The position numbers and the translations under genes were made by a program. From positions 76,762,998-76,826,997 of the forward strand of contig NC_061122.1 in assembly GCF_002878395.1 (NCBI RefSeq): 64,000 bases of DNA, in the 5' to 3' direction. Position 1 is the stretch's first letter; every line of letters begins with the position of its first letter. The stretch comes from Capsicum annuum (lineage: Eukaryota; Streptophyta; Magnoliopsida; Solanales; Solanaceae). The notes under the pieces are model-generated. The model saw only the letters and a list, made by a program, of their open reading frames with translations, did no database searches and had not been told where the DNA came from. Shown one piece after another: positions 12,310 through 23,021 of the stretch.

Positions 12310-13285
12310 TTAAAGACACACACCTTCCGCATAAATCCCTGGAGCAGAAAACAAATGAGAAAATTTGGACTTTATTTCTTCCTCCATTTCCCATGTCGCT
12401 TCTTCCACCTTATTGTTCCACTAAAGGACCTTAACCAAAGCCACATCCTTTGTCCACAATCAAAAAACCTGCCTATACAAGATCTCAATCGAGATTTTTT
12501 TATAAGACAAAAAATCTATAAAGAGAAGTCCTTCAAAAGGAATAATCGAAGAAGGATCACCAACGCACTTCCTCAACATGTAAACATGAAAGACCAAATG
12601 GACCGATCTCAAGCTAGAAGGCTACTCCAGCACATAAGCAATATTACAAATTCATCATAAAACCTCATACGGACTAACATATTGAGGACTGAGTTTACCC
12701 TTCTTACCAAATTGCAGTACTCCCTTTATGGGAGATACCTTGAGGAGAACCTTACCCCCAACCTCAAACTCCAAGTATCTATTCCTAACATCAATATAGG
12801 TATTTTTGGCAACTTTGGGAAGCCTTAAGCCTGTCCAAAATCACCTTCACCTTCTCCATATACTCGTAAACTAAGTTAGGACCAAATATATCTACCTTAT
12901 CAAGCTTAAACCAACCAATTCAGTTACCTATACCTCCTACTATATAATACCTCAAAAAGGGATATACAAATACTTAAATGATAGCTATAGTTTTAAGCAA
13001 ACTCCACCAAAGGTAGATGCAAAACCCAATTGCCACCATAATCAATAACACAAGCCCAAAGAAAATCCTTTAATGTCTAAATAGATCTCTCCGCTTATCC
13101 ATCCATCTGCGGGTGGAAAGCCGTACTCAGACTAACTTAGTCCCCAAATCTCTCTTAAAGATTGCAAAAAGTGAGATGTAAACTAAATACCACAATAAAA
13201 AATAATCAAAAAAGGCACCCCATGAAGCTTCACAATCTGCTGAAGATATGCTTTGCATATTCCTCTATCGAGAAGGTAGTCCGCA
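12310..13285 (-). pseudogene. TE3 integrase core end, GPY/F domain and chromodomain-like tail
   Basis: Reading the minus strand from 13285: EYAKHI, then the STAFHPQMDG box (the region just before the catalytic Glu), then [39 protein letters not shown] near 12790-12670, VHLVFHVYMLRKCVGDPSS, and a tail ending EATWEMEEEIKSKFSHLF at about 12380-12320. The order matches chromovirus integrase ends. Several stops are present. This shows that TE3 reads right to left. The first catalytic Asp region is deleted. Confidence 0.8.
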
Positions 13286-13287
13286 CC

Positions 13288-14180
13288 GGCAGCCCAAACC
13301 GACTGGGGTCCTTATCATAATGGTAATCCCAAGTATAATTGGGACCACATACCACCCCATTACCTGACTTAACCTCCAATCATCTACACTAAGTTTGGTT
13401 AATTTTGAAAAAGAAACAAGATAGTATAATAGCTTACATGAAGACTCTGGGATAAGATCACAAATATGAATGATCTAGTTGAGTCCAAACATCCCATATA
13501 ATTAATCCAACAATACCAAGCGAATACCAAAATATGAGCTATAAACCAAGCCATAATAAAAGATATTCCAAAACATAATATAATTAATACTAAAATAAAA
13601 TATGATGGAACATTAAGAAATTATATCCAATAATGTCAGCTTTTTAGATTATTCCAATGCAAAGGCTGACAATAATACCAATCCCGCCCATTTAAACCTA
13701 TAATAGCACCACAAAGCCTCTAACCTAAACACTAATAAAATTTGATTGGGACATGCTCCCAACCACCACAAAAACCAATATCTAAAATTAAATAAAATTG
13801 TTTAAAAATATCCATACCATAAATGGAGCCTTATGAAAGAATGGAAGCTAATCACTTTAGTCAAAATATTAATCCTTAAGCCAATCACTACGTAGGAAGA
13901 GTTGAATGGTTGGTTCCTGCATAACATGGGTATTGATCCACGAGTAAATGAGTTAGTGGGTAAATACTAGCATGATCTCAGCATAAGGATAAAATGATTC
14001 CATTTATAAGACCAAGTAAAATCATTAGTATGCACACAACTATAAATTTATATATATATATAACTAAGTCGAGAATGGGGACCAGGTTTAGCATGCCTTT
14101 AAAATATTTATCTGGGTTATATAGATTTACTATCCTAAGCACCTACAGACTATATGGGTTTATATCCCTCTATTGTTTTT
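13288..14180 (-). repeat. TE3 5' LTR fragment
   Basis: Matches 9735-10590 of the left TE3 LTR, including 'aagatagtataatagcttacatg', an (AT)n run at about 14050 and 'tttagcatgccttta'. In LTR orientation it keeps only the 3' 890 bases. The missing outer part could reflect truncation after insertion. Confidence 0.72.
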
Positions 14181-14185
14181 GGTAT

Positions 14186-14640
14186 TACCTTTCATTAGGG
14201 TGAGGAAGAGGATGTTTTCTTTTGAGTTATCTTGTGACTTAGTTTTGGAATGGAAAGACTTCTTATTTAAAAAGTAAATGGATATTTCTAGGTTGGTGGT
14301 GTACATGTAACATGTGGATGATGAAAATAAAAAAAGGAAGAAATTAGAAAGAGGCAAAGTAAGAAGTTTCGATAATCAGAACAGGGTGGTGTTCAGAAAA
14401 ATAGTGGTGGTTCCAGCATAGTAAGGGTCAGAAGACCTTGGAAATTATGTATCTTATCCTAATCTCTTTAGTGTTTGACATTCAAGAATTGGGAGGTTCC
14501 CAGGGCACAAGATGCTCAGTCTTAGGCCAAGGGAGCTCAGTTAGTCCTATCTTATCCCCCTTGTCATTTTATGGGAGGTGCATCACAGATTTTGTCAGAA
14601 ATGAAGGAGTAAGTGCATAAAGTGTTGTCAATTAATTAAC
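14186..14640 (+). pseudogene. gag: TE2 gag, 3' part
   Basis: Directly after TE3 the capsid sequence resumes with RVRKRMFSFELSCDLVLEWK (14195-14255) and MDISRLVVYM (14279-14308), the usual continuation of the gag core broken at 9719. A frameshift of one or two bases lies near 14275. Downstream is a Ser/Gly/Gln-rich linker. No intact CCHC knuckle was recognised, so it may be deleted or too decayed. Confidence 0.7.
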
Positions 14641-14829
14641 CTATAATAGTATTTTCCATCATTCCATGTTGCTAATGGGGATAATAAGGTTTTGGTTGCA
14701 TCAAATTCAACTTATTTACCAAAGGGTACTACTTTTGTCTCTAACACTTGTCAAAATTTCCTTTATTCCCAATCTACTGGGAAGGAATCTAAGGAATCTA
14801 CAGATGTTATCACTATTACATAACAACTC

Positions 14830-15165
14830 TTTTCTTGTGATATATATTATTTGCTTGATCTGGGGTCTACTTTCTCTTAGGTGATACTATATATGGCTGT
14901 TTTTTTTATTTAGCTTCTTAGAGTATTTTGGACACATTGATTATGTCCACCCTAGTGGGTTATTTTTTGGTTTATAGAAGAGTTTATAGGGTTTTTGTGG
15001 TATCTATCTGTATTAGAGAGGCCTTGGTAAACTTTATAGAATTGGGTATGATTGATTTTGCTATTATCCTAGGGATGGATTGGCTCCATTTGTGTAATGC
15101 CTCTCTAAATTGTCAAACCCAAAAGGTAAGTTTCCAATTTCTAAATAAGCTAGTAATTTAGTAGA
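14830..15165 (+). pseudogene. TE2 aspartic protease
   Basis: LDLGSTFS at about 14852-14877 is the active-site loop (normally LDPGST), with the catalytic Asp kept. After one or two stops an open run from 14928 reads VGYFLVYRRVYRVFVVSICI, then MIDFAIILGMDWL at about 15045-15085, the conserved second half of chromovirus proteases. The gap between 14640 and 14830 is noncoding or too decayed to read. Confidence 0.75.
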
Positions 15166-15194
15166 AAGGCATTTCCCTAGTGCCTAAGAGAAAG

Positions 15195-16490
15195 TTTATT
15201 TCATATCTTAGAGCCTAGAGGTTGATCTCAATGGGGTGTCTATACCATTCAGTGAATGTTAAAGATTGTAGTTCCAAATTACCTTCATTGTAATAGTCCC
15301 TATGGTCTGTGACTTTCCCGAAGTGTTCCCTAATGGTCTTTCTATGATTCCTCCTAATAAGGAAATAGATTTTAGGGTTGATATTCTTTCTTAAACTCAT
15401 TCTATCTTTATCCCACCCAATAGAATTGGTTTGGCTAATTTTACGGAACTTACAGTGTAGATGAAAGATCTCCTTGATAAGCATTTTATTCATCATAGTG
15501 TTTCCCAGGTGTGTGCTCCTATGCCCTTCGTGTGTAATAAAGATTGGTCCTTTTGAATATGTAAAGACTACAACCAGTTGAATATGGTGATGGTGAAGTA
15601 TAAATATCCTTTTTCTTTGGTTAATGACCTATTTGACCAGCTTCAGGGTTCTAAGTACTTTTCTAATATTCATCTTTGATTAGCATATCATCAACTAAAA
15701 TTTAGGGAAAGGGATATTCCTAAGACTGCTTTTTGTACCTGGTATGGCCATTATCATGCCTTTTGGTTTGACTAATGCCCCTATGAAATTTAAAGATCTT
15801 ATAAACCAAGTATTCTATCAGTTTCTGGACCTATTAATCATTGTGTTTATTAATGACATCTTGGTGTATTTTAAGAGTGCCAAAGATAATGCTGTTATCT
15901 TTGAGTAGTGTTATGGACCCTTTAGAATCAATAATTATAAGCTAAATTCTCTAAGTGTGAGTTCTAGTTGAATGTTACGACCTATCTAGGTCATGTTGTG
16001 TCTAGTACAAGGATCATGGTAGATCAAAGGAGAGTTAAGGTAGGTAAGAATTGGCCTAGACCTATGACTCTAATCAATGTTTAGAGCTTCTTCGGTTTAT
16101 CCTTATATTATAGGAGATTTGTGGAAAGTTTCTCTTCTATTGCAACCGCATTGACCAAGTTGACTCGGAAAAAGGGAAAGTTCTTATTGTCGGATGCTTG
16201 TGAGGATAGTTTTGAGAAATTAAAGAAAAAGTTTACTTCAACTTTGATTTTGACTCTACTCGAGGGTACTGAGGGATTTTTTGTTTAGAATGATATATGT
16301 TGTATGGGACAAAGGGTTGTCTATTAATACAACATGGTAAGGTTGTGGCCAACCCTTATAGATAGTTAAAAGTCCATGACAAGAATTACTCGATGCACGA
16401 CTTAGAATTATTGACTATGATCTTTGCTTCAAATATTTGATGCCATTATTTTTATGGGGTTCATGTTGACATCTGTTAATTTTCTTAGAT
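15195..16490 (+). pseudogene. TE2 reverse transcriptase and RNase H
   Basis: RT motifs are spread over three frames. FIDD appears as FIND: the first catalytic Asp codon at 15852-15854 is AAT, a GAT-to-AAT change. The palm and connection follow (KNWPRPMTL-like near 16050, then SFFGLS and YRRFVESFSS at about 16085-16135). RNase H is recognisable at about 16230-16490, including a KVVANPYRQLKVHDKNYS-like stretch and HDLELLTMIFA with its catalytic Glu. Many TAG and TAA stops. No activity is possible. Confidence 0.75.
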
Positions 16491-16799
16491 CTTGCAATAT
16501 GTATTTACCCTGAAGAAGTTGAATCTTAGGAAAAAAAAGTTGCTTGAGTTGGTCAAAGACCAAGATATGAGTCTCCATTATCCTCCAAAGCTACTGTATT
16601 TGTTGATGCTCTTAGTTTGTTAATTATGCAAAGCTTATCTCATATAAATGAGAAGAAGTGAGACTTTATGAAGGATATTCATTGGTTGGCTAATCTTATG
16701 ATTTTTCTTTTGGAATCGAAGGATAGAGGTGTGATTATATAAGAGGTGGTAAAGTCATCTCTTGGTGTTGAGGTGAAAGAGAAATAGGTTTTGGATCCT

Positions 16800-18005
16800 A
16801 TATTGATGCAGATTAAGGGTGACGTGGGCTATTACAAAGGGACTATATTTTAGATTGGTAGTGATTGTATCCTTAAATACCAAGGTAGGTTGTGTGTTCT
16901 TGATATTGATGGACTGCAATAGAAAATCTTGGTTAAGGTGAGTTGCGCGTTTGGTGATGGAAAGTGATTAATAAGGAATTTGTTCCCAGTCTTCTGTGGT
17001 CTCACTATCAGTTTGATTTGATTTGGGTCATGGCTTTTAGGATGACCAAGTCTGCTTATTTCTTACTAGTAAAGACTAATCATTCAGAAGAGGATTACGC
17101 AAAGCTTTCTTTCAAGAGGTAGTGAAGTTGCATGGTTCCCTAGATTCCATCTTATCTGACCGATTCTCATCACACTTTTGGTGGTTTTTATAAAGAGGTT
17201 TGGGAACTAAGGTGAACTTTAGCACTACTTTCCATCCTCATACGGATGTACAAGCGGATAAGACCATTCAGACATTGTAGAATATACTAAGGACTTATGT
17301 TCTTGACTTTGGTGAAAGTTTGGTTGATTTCTTTCCCCATACAGATTTTGTTTAGCATAATAGATATGACGCCAGTATTGGGATGTCTCCTTTTGAGGTT
17401 CTTTATGTTATGAGGTGTAGGTCTCCTAGTAGGTGGTTACAGGTTTACGTAAATAGATTATATAGTCTCGACTTAGTTCATAAGTTATGGCCATGGTGAA
17501 GGTTATTTAGGATACTCTTAAAACCGCCCAGAGTCGCCAAAGGTCCTATGTGGATGTAAGTCCCAAGGACTTGGAGTTTTATATAGATGATTTGGTGATC
17601 TTGAAGGTGTCACCCATAAAGGGAGTGATCTGGTTTGGAAAGAAGGAAAAGCTCATTCCCCATTATGTTTGTCTATATTATGTTTTGAGTCGAGTGGTCA
17701 ATGTAGTTTATGAGTTGGAATTGCCTATGAGTTTGGGTTCGATTCATCTGGTCTTTCATGTTTCTTTGTTAAATAAATATGTGGGTGATCCTTCCTTTCT
17801 AGTTCTTTTGGAGAGTGTTGGTGTTTCAGATTTCTTATCTTATGAGGAAGTCCCAGTGAAGATTGTGGATAGGAAAGCCCAATGTTTGAGGACTTAGGAT
17901 GTGGCTTTAGTGAAAATTCTATGGTAGAACCATTAGGTTAAAGAATCTATTTGGGAAACCAAAGGGGACATGAAGTCCGAATAGCCATTCTTGTTCCCCA
18001 TTTTG
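16800..18005 (+). pseudogene. TE2 integrase, GPY/F domain and chromodomain-like tail
   Basis: The integrase core is decayed, with TKSAYFLLVKT at about 17048-17080 and a FHPHTDVQADKTIQ box near 17230-17270. From 17550 a 115-codon open run reads DVSPKDLEFYIDDLVILKVS, FGKKEKLIPHYV, VFHVSLLNKYVGDPS and EEVPVKIVDRKAQ; this is the GPY/F domain leading into the tail. The tail ends SIWETKGDMKS near 17945-17980. The first ATG of the open run is not a true start, because it lies inside pol. Confidence 0.82.
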
Positions 18006-18137
18006 GTTCATCGTATATGAGGTGTACGTATTCCTTAACATCATTGTTTTCTGTCTTTGATAAAGTTAAGTGTGGTTGTCGTCTAAGTTAAATCATAATA
18101 ATGGATTCCTTGACCCATAATTTGAGGACAAATGATC

Positions 18138-18152
18138 CTGAGAGGTGAGAAT
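18138..18152 (+). other. TE2 polypurine tract
   Basis: The run ctgagaggtgagaat directly precedes the TG start of the right LTR at 18154 and follows the 'gaggacaaatgatcc' spacer typical of chromoviruses. Confidence 0.7.
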
Positions 18153-18153
18153 G

Positions 18154-19985
18154 TGATTCCCCATGCATTGGCCACTGAAAAATTCTGAGTTTTGAACTCA
18201 TTGTCCTGACTACAACTCACCCTACGAACCATAGGGTGTCTAGCTAGGTCGTAGGACCCAATCTATAGGGTGTCTTGAGAATTTTTCTTGAGTTTCTGCA
18301 TTGGTGATGACTTTAGGTATTAAGTCGTAAATACTCACTACGAGTCATATAGCCCCCTTCTGTAGTAAAACTAATGTAATGCCCAAATTATTCTGCCTTA
18401 AGTACGACTTGACTTAACCAGTCTTAGTGACTGTATATGAGTCATAAGGTACCAATTGTAGGGTGACCAGTGTGAACCCAAAATTTTATGTCTTGATTAC
18501 AACTTAGACCCTACTAGTCGTGGCGTGTCCTTACGTGTTGTAAATGACCCATAGTCACTCCAACAATTTTTCAACTTTTAAATTAAGGGTGTTTTTGACG
18601 TTCCCATTTTCCCTAAACATAACCTAAGAATTTAAAACTTTATTGAGACCCTATTCCCTTCCATAACAAACCAAAATAACTTCTTATTTTCTTGCAAATT
18701 TTCTCAAGAAAAGTGTTTTCTTAAGGTTGGTTGTCTAGAGATTCCAAAGGCATATTTCCTAAGAAATTATGATCATTTTAGGAATGTAGCTCTTTCTCGA
18801 AAAGTTATTTTGCTAACAGTATGTGCTTAAGTTGTTACTCATGTGGTTTAATTGTTCGATTTTTAATATGGTTTGAGGGTTTTTAACTAATGTTGTTTAT
18901 GTGATGATTCATGTTTATATATGCATTATTTATGTTATAACTGGAGGTTCTGAGACCAATTCGATATTGGCAGGTTAATTGAATGGGGAATGTCGTCTTT
19001 CCCAAGTTTGATGAATTATTGTTTTTAATCATGTAATAAATTCAACCCAAATCTTCTGAGATTGTCTTTGAACATGAGAATTTTCTTACTAAGAAGTATT
19101 TTGAATCCATGCACAATATAAAAGAGGAATGGAACTTGAATTGACTTTTGAAAAAGGCTTGATGGTCATGATTGAATTTGAATTAAAAACTTCAGAGTCC
19201 CATTGGCTGAGGGCTTAGAGTCCAAATTAGGAAGAAGATTTGGTTCCTAGTTGGAAATTTGGATTCCCGTTGGCTATTTGGCTTAGAGTCCCTCTTGGCT
19301 ACATAGTTTGATTCCTGCATTGAACTTAGGAGTCGCATTGGCTAATTAAGATAAAAGTCCCATTGGCAAATTAATTAATTTATCAAAGTGATATGTGCTT
19401 ACAAGCTACTTTCGGTATGATGATACCACTTGATAATTCCTTAATCAATGACTTCTTGTTTGATGATTATGAATGTGTGAAAAGTGTTATAATTGGGCTT
19501 TAATGGGGGTTGTATAGCTTTGCTGTGAAAATGGAGATCCTGAGGGGATAATACTATAAATCTCGATTGCCGATGTGGTGGTCAAAGTGACCGGGTGCCA
19601 TATTTTATTCTTCTCTGGTTCGTGCGGCCACACACACTGGGGACCTTTCAACTAGGAAAGAGCCGAACCCATACAACCTGTGGGTGCCATATTATGATGG
19701 TTACTCTAAACAATACAGGTTAATGAATTTAAAGTGCATGATAAGCCTTTTACCCTATCCTGACATTTGATATATATTTATATATATATATGTATGTGTA
19801 TATATATATATGTATATATATGTATGTGATCGTGTGCATTGGATCTTAATGAATTTTGAATTATTCTTCAGAGCATTATTATACCCCTTACCCCTCAGTT
19901 ATATGCTAGTGCTCAACCCACTAACCGTCTCGGACATTGTATCCCCACGTGATACAGTGTCTAAAGGCCAATCCTACTTTTCCTG
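18154..19985 (+). repeat. TE2 3' LTR, truncated
   Basis: Homologous to 6609-8480, starting TGATTCCCC and sharing the '...gcattggatcttaatgaattttgaa' block and the '.ccactaaccgtct' block. It stops at about 19985, 350 bases short of the LTR end seen in the left copy, at the junction with TE4 RT. Confidence 0.82.
19772..19829. repeat. (TA)n/(TATG)n microsatellite inside the TE2 3' LTR
   Basis: A near-continuous alternation of TA with TATG interruptions. The same LTR position in the left copy (about 8294-8312) has only a short run, so the array expanded after the LTRs separated or contracted in the other copy. Confidence 0.85.
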
Positions 19986-20123
19986 TCACAAATTCAAAAA
20001 TTTATAGAAAACCCGATTCATCAAATCCAGGAATGCCGCAAGGGCATTGGTATAAATTAACGACATTAGTAAGAACTTAAAATTCCTATACCAGGTATGG
20101 AAATTTATCTTAGGAAAATCCAC
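19986..20123 (-). pseudogene. TE4 reverse transcriptase, middle part (left of TE5)
   Basis: On the minus strand it reads PKINFHTWYRNFKFLLMSLI, then ALAAFLDLMNRVFYKFL. This is the RT segment between the KSGYHQLR motif and the FIDD box. It joins the TE4 RT ending at 30208 in the same order once TE5 is removed. At 19985 it stops against the truncated TE2 LTR, so FIDD, RNase H, integrase and the 3' LTR of TE4 are missing. Confidence 0.85.
20119..20123. repeat. TE5 target site duplication, left copy (TCCAC)
   Basis: TCCAC here and TCCAC at 30203-30207 flank the two LTR ends exactly, the 5-bp signature of Ty3/gypsy integrase. Confidence 0.92.
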
Positions 20124-21606
20124 TGATAACGCTCAAACTACACCTCTCATGTTAGAATGTGAGCGATCGTTATCAATATATAACCCAACTAGGTTGGGGT
20201 GGTACCCCACAGGGAATATGGTGTGAATCTGAGTTGTATGCCAGTTAATCAACTGATAGTTAGTAGTTTTCAGTAAATTGGGGTTATGGGAATTTATCAA
20301 ATAATTGATGGTCACTTTAGTTTCAGTATTTGTTATCAAGAGTTTATGGAACACCAGAATTATGTTCACTATGGATTTTGGTACTTGACAGAGGCTAATA
20401 ATGATACAAGATTTTCTTGATAGGTAGGAACAACAGATTGTCTTTATCAAAATTATGCACAAATGTCTCTCGACCTACTTAATCATTTAATTACTTAATC
20501 CTATCGATCTAAGGGAATTTATATTCACTGACCAGATTTCACCTCAGGTTACTTAACCTTGTTACAACGTCAATTATTAAACAGAAGTTTGGTAGCTTCC
20601 AAGTCCCTGTCAATAATTCACTTCCTACTATAGTTGATTTCTTATCTCAAGTAAATCAAAGCAGTTGTTATCTATCGTTTGTAACCAATAGACAATAATT
20701 AAATCATCACAATTATCAAGGAGTCCTATTACCTTTATAATGTTGAACACTTAGAAACATACCAAGACCTAACCCATAGATCCCATAATTCAAGTTAAAG
20801 GAATTTAGCCACTTATAATGTAATAATCTATACAAGAAGTTGAATTCGTAATTTGAAAGATGAACTTACAGCAAGATGAATAACTATGAGTGTTTCTCTG
20901 ATTAGATCAAAGTAGAAATCCCAAAATATTGATGATAATCTCTTCAAAGTTAATGGTTTTTTTCAAGCCATGAAACTAGAAAGAAAATAACAAAATACGT
21001 GCGTTCCAAAATTGGTTCAGAATGTCAAGTACCATCCCTAACAAAACATTAAATAGTTCACCCTATTATTGAAAAAAATCACACAGTTCTGTAATTTCTT
21101 GGACAGGTGATGACATTTTGTGATGCCTTTTTAGGAGTCTGATAAGTTACCACTGATGTCGTCAGCCCCTCTTTGCTTTTCACATTCGCTACCTTAGGCT
21201 AACAATGAAGAGTTATGGCTTATCAAATCCTTGACGACTTATCACAGATGTCATCGATGATTTACTTCAACTCTCATGTTCTGCCTTTGGCTAACGACGA
21301 TATTGACGGCTTATCATATATTGTAGTCACTTCTTCTAGCTGAATCCCATTCTCTATTTAAGGCTGACGATGAAGCTGATAACCTATCAGAGTGATGATG
21401 ACTTATCAGGAATGTCGTCAGCCACACTTCTCTTCTATTTGGTTAAAATTTCAACTCTTTTACTTCTATCATTGTTGGTTCTCTTTCCTTTTGACTTCCA
21501 CTGCAAAATCAAAGATAAAACAATCAAAAAGGACAAAATTTGCTTAAGTCTTTGCAATTATTCTCAGTTAAATGCCTCAAATGTTTTAGCATATGCTCAC
21601 ACATCA
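20124..21606 (-). repeat. TE5 3' LTR (1483 bp)
   Basis: On the plus strand it runs from TGATAACGC to CACACATCA, aligning end to end with 28693-30202. It contains four or so imperfect copies of a 'gacgacttatcacagatgtcatc' word at about 21150-21420. Confidence 0.92.
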
Positions 21607-23000
21607 ACACCCTCAACTTAAAACAATTGCTTGTCCTCAAGCAACTAAAACACAACCAAGAGAATACAAAGTACACTCAGCAGTCAACCATCCATATTAT
21701 CTCAAAACATCTTCACCATCTTTAAGGTCAGTTAATTTACAAACAACTGTGTATGTTATTGAAGAGCAATAACGTGACACATAGGAATCAAGATATGGGA
21801 TAAAATCAGAAACAACAACCATGCATGTATCAACCTTACACTATCCAAACAAGTTAGCAACTAGTGACGTAACCAGTGTGCCCTTACTACAAAGAATTCC
21901 TATTACACCTATATCAGACATCACATATGTAACCATGGGGATAGTCACAAGACACTCACTCTCAGAATGAAGTTCCAATCAATGTATGCCGAATGTCATA
22001 GTCTTTCCCTTATTTTCATTACTGAGATCTTCAGACAAATCAGCTAGGATCACTATAGGTCTTCTCTTTTGCTTGTAATGTAGGCTAGCGGCAGGTATGA
22101 TACTCGATTATATTAAAAGTGATACTCGATTACATTAAAAGTGACTAAGCCTCCTTGACACTACACTAGCTTTTATGGTCTCACTTATTTACCTTTTTCT
22201 ACACTTCTCTTTTCTTGATCACACTTATTCTGGATAGTTGTTGTTCTTTTCTACAACCACTTCTTCTTTTTCATCACTTTTCTTTTTTTGCTCTTTTCCA
22301 CCGCACTAGCTTTGTTTTCTTTTCTTTTACTCAACCTTTCGTCATACTCATTTTACATTACACACCCATATGATAGCCATCCTTAACTTAGCCCATTTGC
22401 CTAAGTCAAGGTGCATAGTGTCCAAAGAAGACCAGGGCCAAAACAGGTTCATTATGATTTAAAAATGGGACGATGATAGGTATCATAAAAAGAAATGAGC
22501 TATTAGGGTCAAAATAGGGATCAAGGGATATTATTAATACAGGGAAAGTCATTTAGGCTAAAGTGGGCTAATATCAAAACGTCCCATGATCCTTCCTAAC
22601 CCCTATCCTTCAACCCAGGTAAGACTAACTGGGTAAGTTCTAAATCCATCATTCAAAGGGAACCAAGAAAAATCATACATGCACATGGCACAAAAGTATA
22701 TCACAATTTATTACTTATCCGGTTCATGAAATTGTTTAGCAATGGTTATCAAGTTACTAGAGCTAATACCATACAAAGATGAACAGTGGTCATAATTAGA
22801 TACAAATCACACAATTAAAGAATTAGACCACTTAAGAGGTGTTCAAAAAATAACAAAACCATTTTAACTACCTCAAGTACTTGTATTTATCCTAGTTAAC
22901 TACAAAATGCTACAACAACTCACCTTACAACCTAAACTTAAAATCAAAGAAAAAATGAACTAAGGGTTAGGGTTTACCTGGAGTAGATCATGTAGCACCT
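21607..23000 (-). other. TE5 3' noncoding region, no env-like gene
   Basis: Between the end of pol and the 3' LTR, where many Athila elements carry an env-like reading frame. I see no minus-strand open frame of note here. A pyrimidine-rich stretch (purine-rich in element sense) covers about 22190-22345. A 22-bp word is duplicated at 22099-22142. The polypurine tract in element sense would be the complement of 21607-21620 (aagttgagggtgt). Confidence 0.65.
22099..22142. repeat. 22-bp direct duplication
   Basis: Two adjacent copies of gatactcgattatattaaaa plus gt, differing by a single C/T, inside the TE5 3' noncoding region. Confidence 0.85.
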
Positions 23001-23021
23001 GAGTTAATGTTGCGACGTGAC

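Larger units (their letters stand above)
9720..14180 (-). mobile_element. TE3: internally deleted chromovirus inside TE2 gag
   Basis: Minus strand. It consists of an LTR (9720-12135), the end of integrase with a chromodomain-like tail (12310-13285), and an 890-bp second LTR fragment (13288-14180) homologous to the first 870 bases of the left copy. Primer site, gag, protease, RT, RNase H and the front of integrase are all missing, so the 5' LTR end is fused straight to integrase. The flanks carry GGTAG (9715-9719) and GGTAT (14181-14185), a possible decayed 5-bp target duplication, although the right LTR lacks its outer 1.5 kb. Confidence 0.75.
6609..19985 (+). mobile_element. TE2: chromovirus interrupted by TE3 and truncated at its 3' LTR
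   Basis: LTR 6609-8840, primer site near 8864, gag from 9038, pol 14830-18005, polypurine tract 18138-18152 and a second LTR copy from 18154 form one plus-strand Ty3/gypsy element. Gag is split by the minus-strand TE3 at 9720-14180. The right LTR matches the left from its TG start (both open with TGAT..CCCC and 'actcaccctac') to about base 1830, then stops at about 19985, where minus-strand TE4 coding begins. Excluding TE3 the element is about 8.9 kb. Confidence 0.85.

Noticed and set aside
12307..12660. 117-codon plus-strand open frame
   Set aside because: It is antisense to the TE3 integrase tail, which shows clear conserved motifs on the minus strand.
17550..17897. 115-codon open frame that could be taken for a small host gene
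   Set aside because: Its sequence is the GPY/F end of chromovirus integrase, in place within TE2 pol, and its first ATG is internal.
19772..19829. TA-rich run as a possible replication origin or matrix attachment site
   Set aside because: It is a microsatellite at a slippage-prone position shared by the LTR family; there is no further support.
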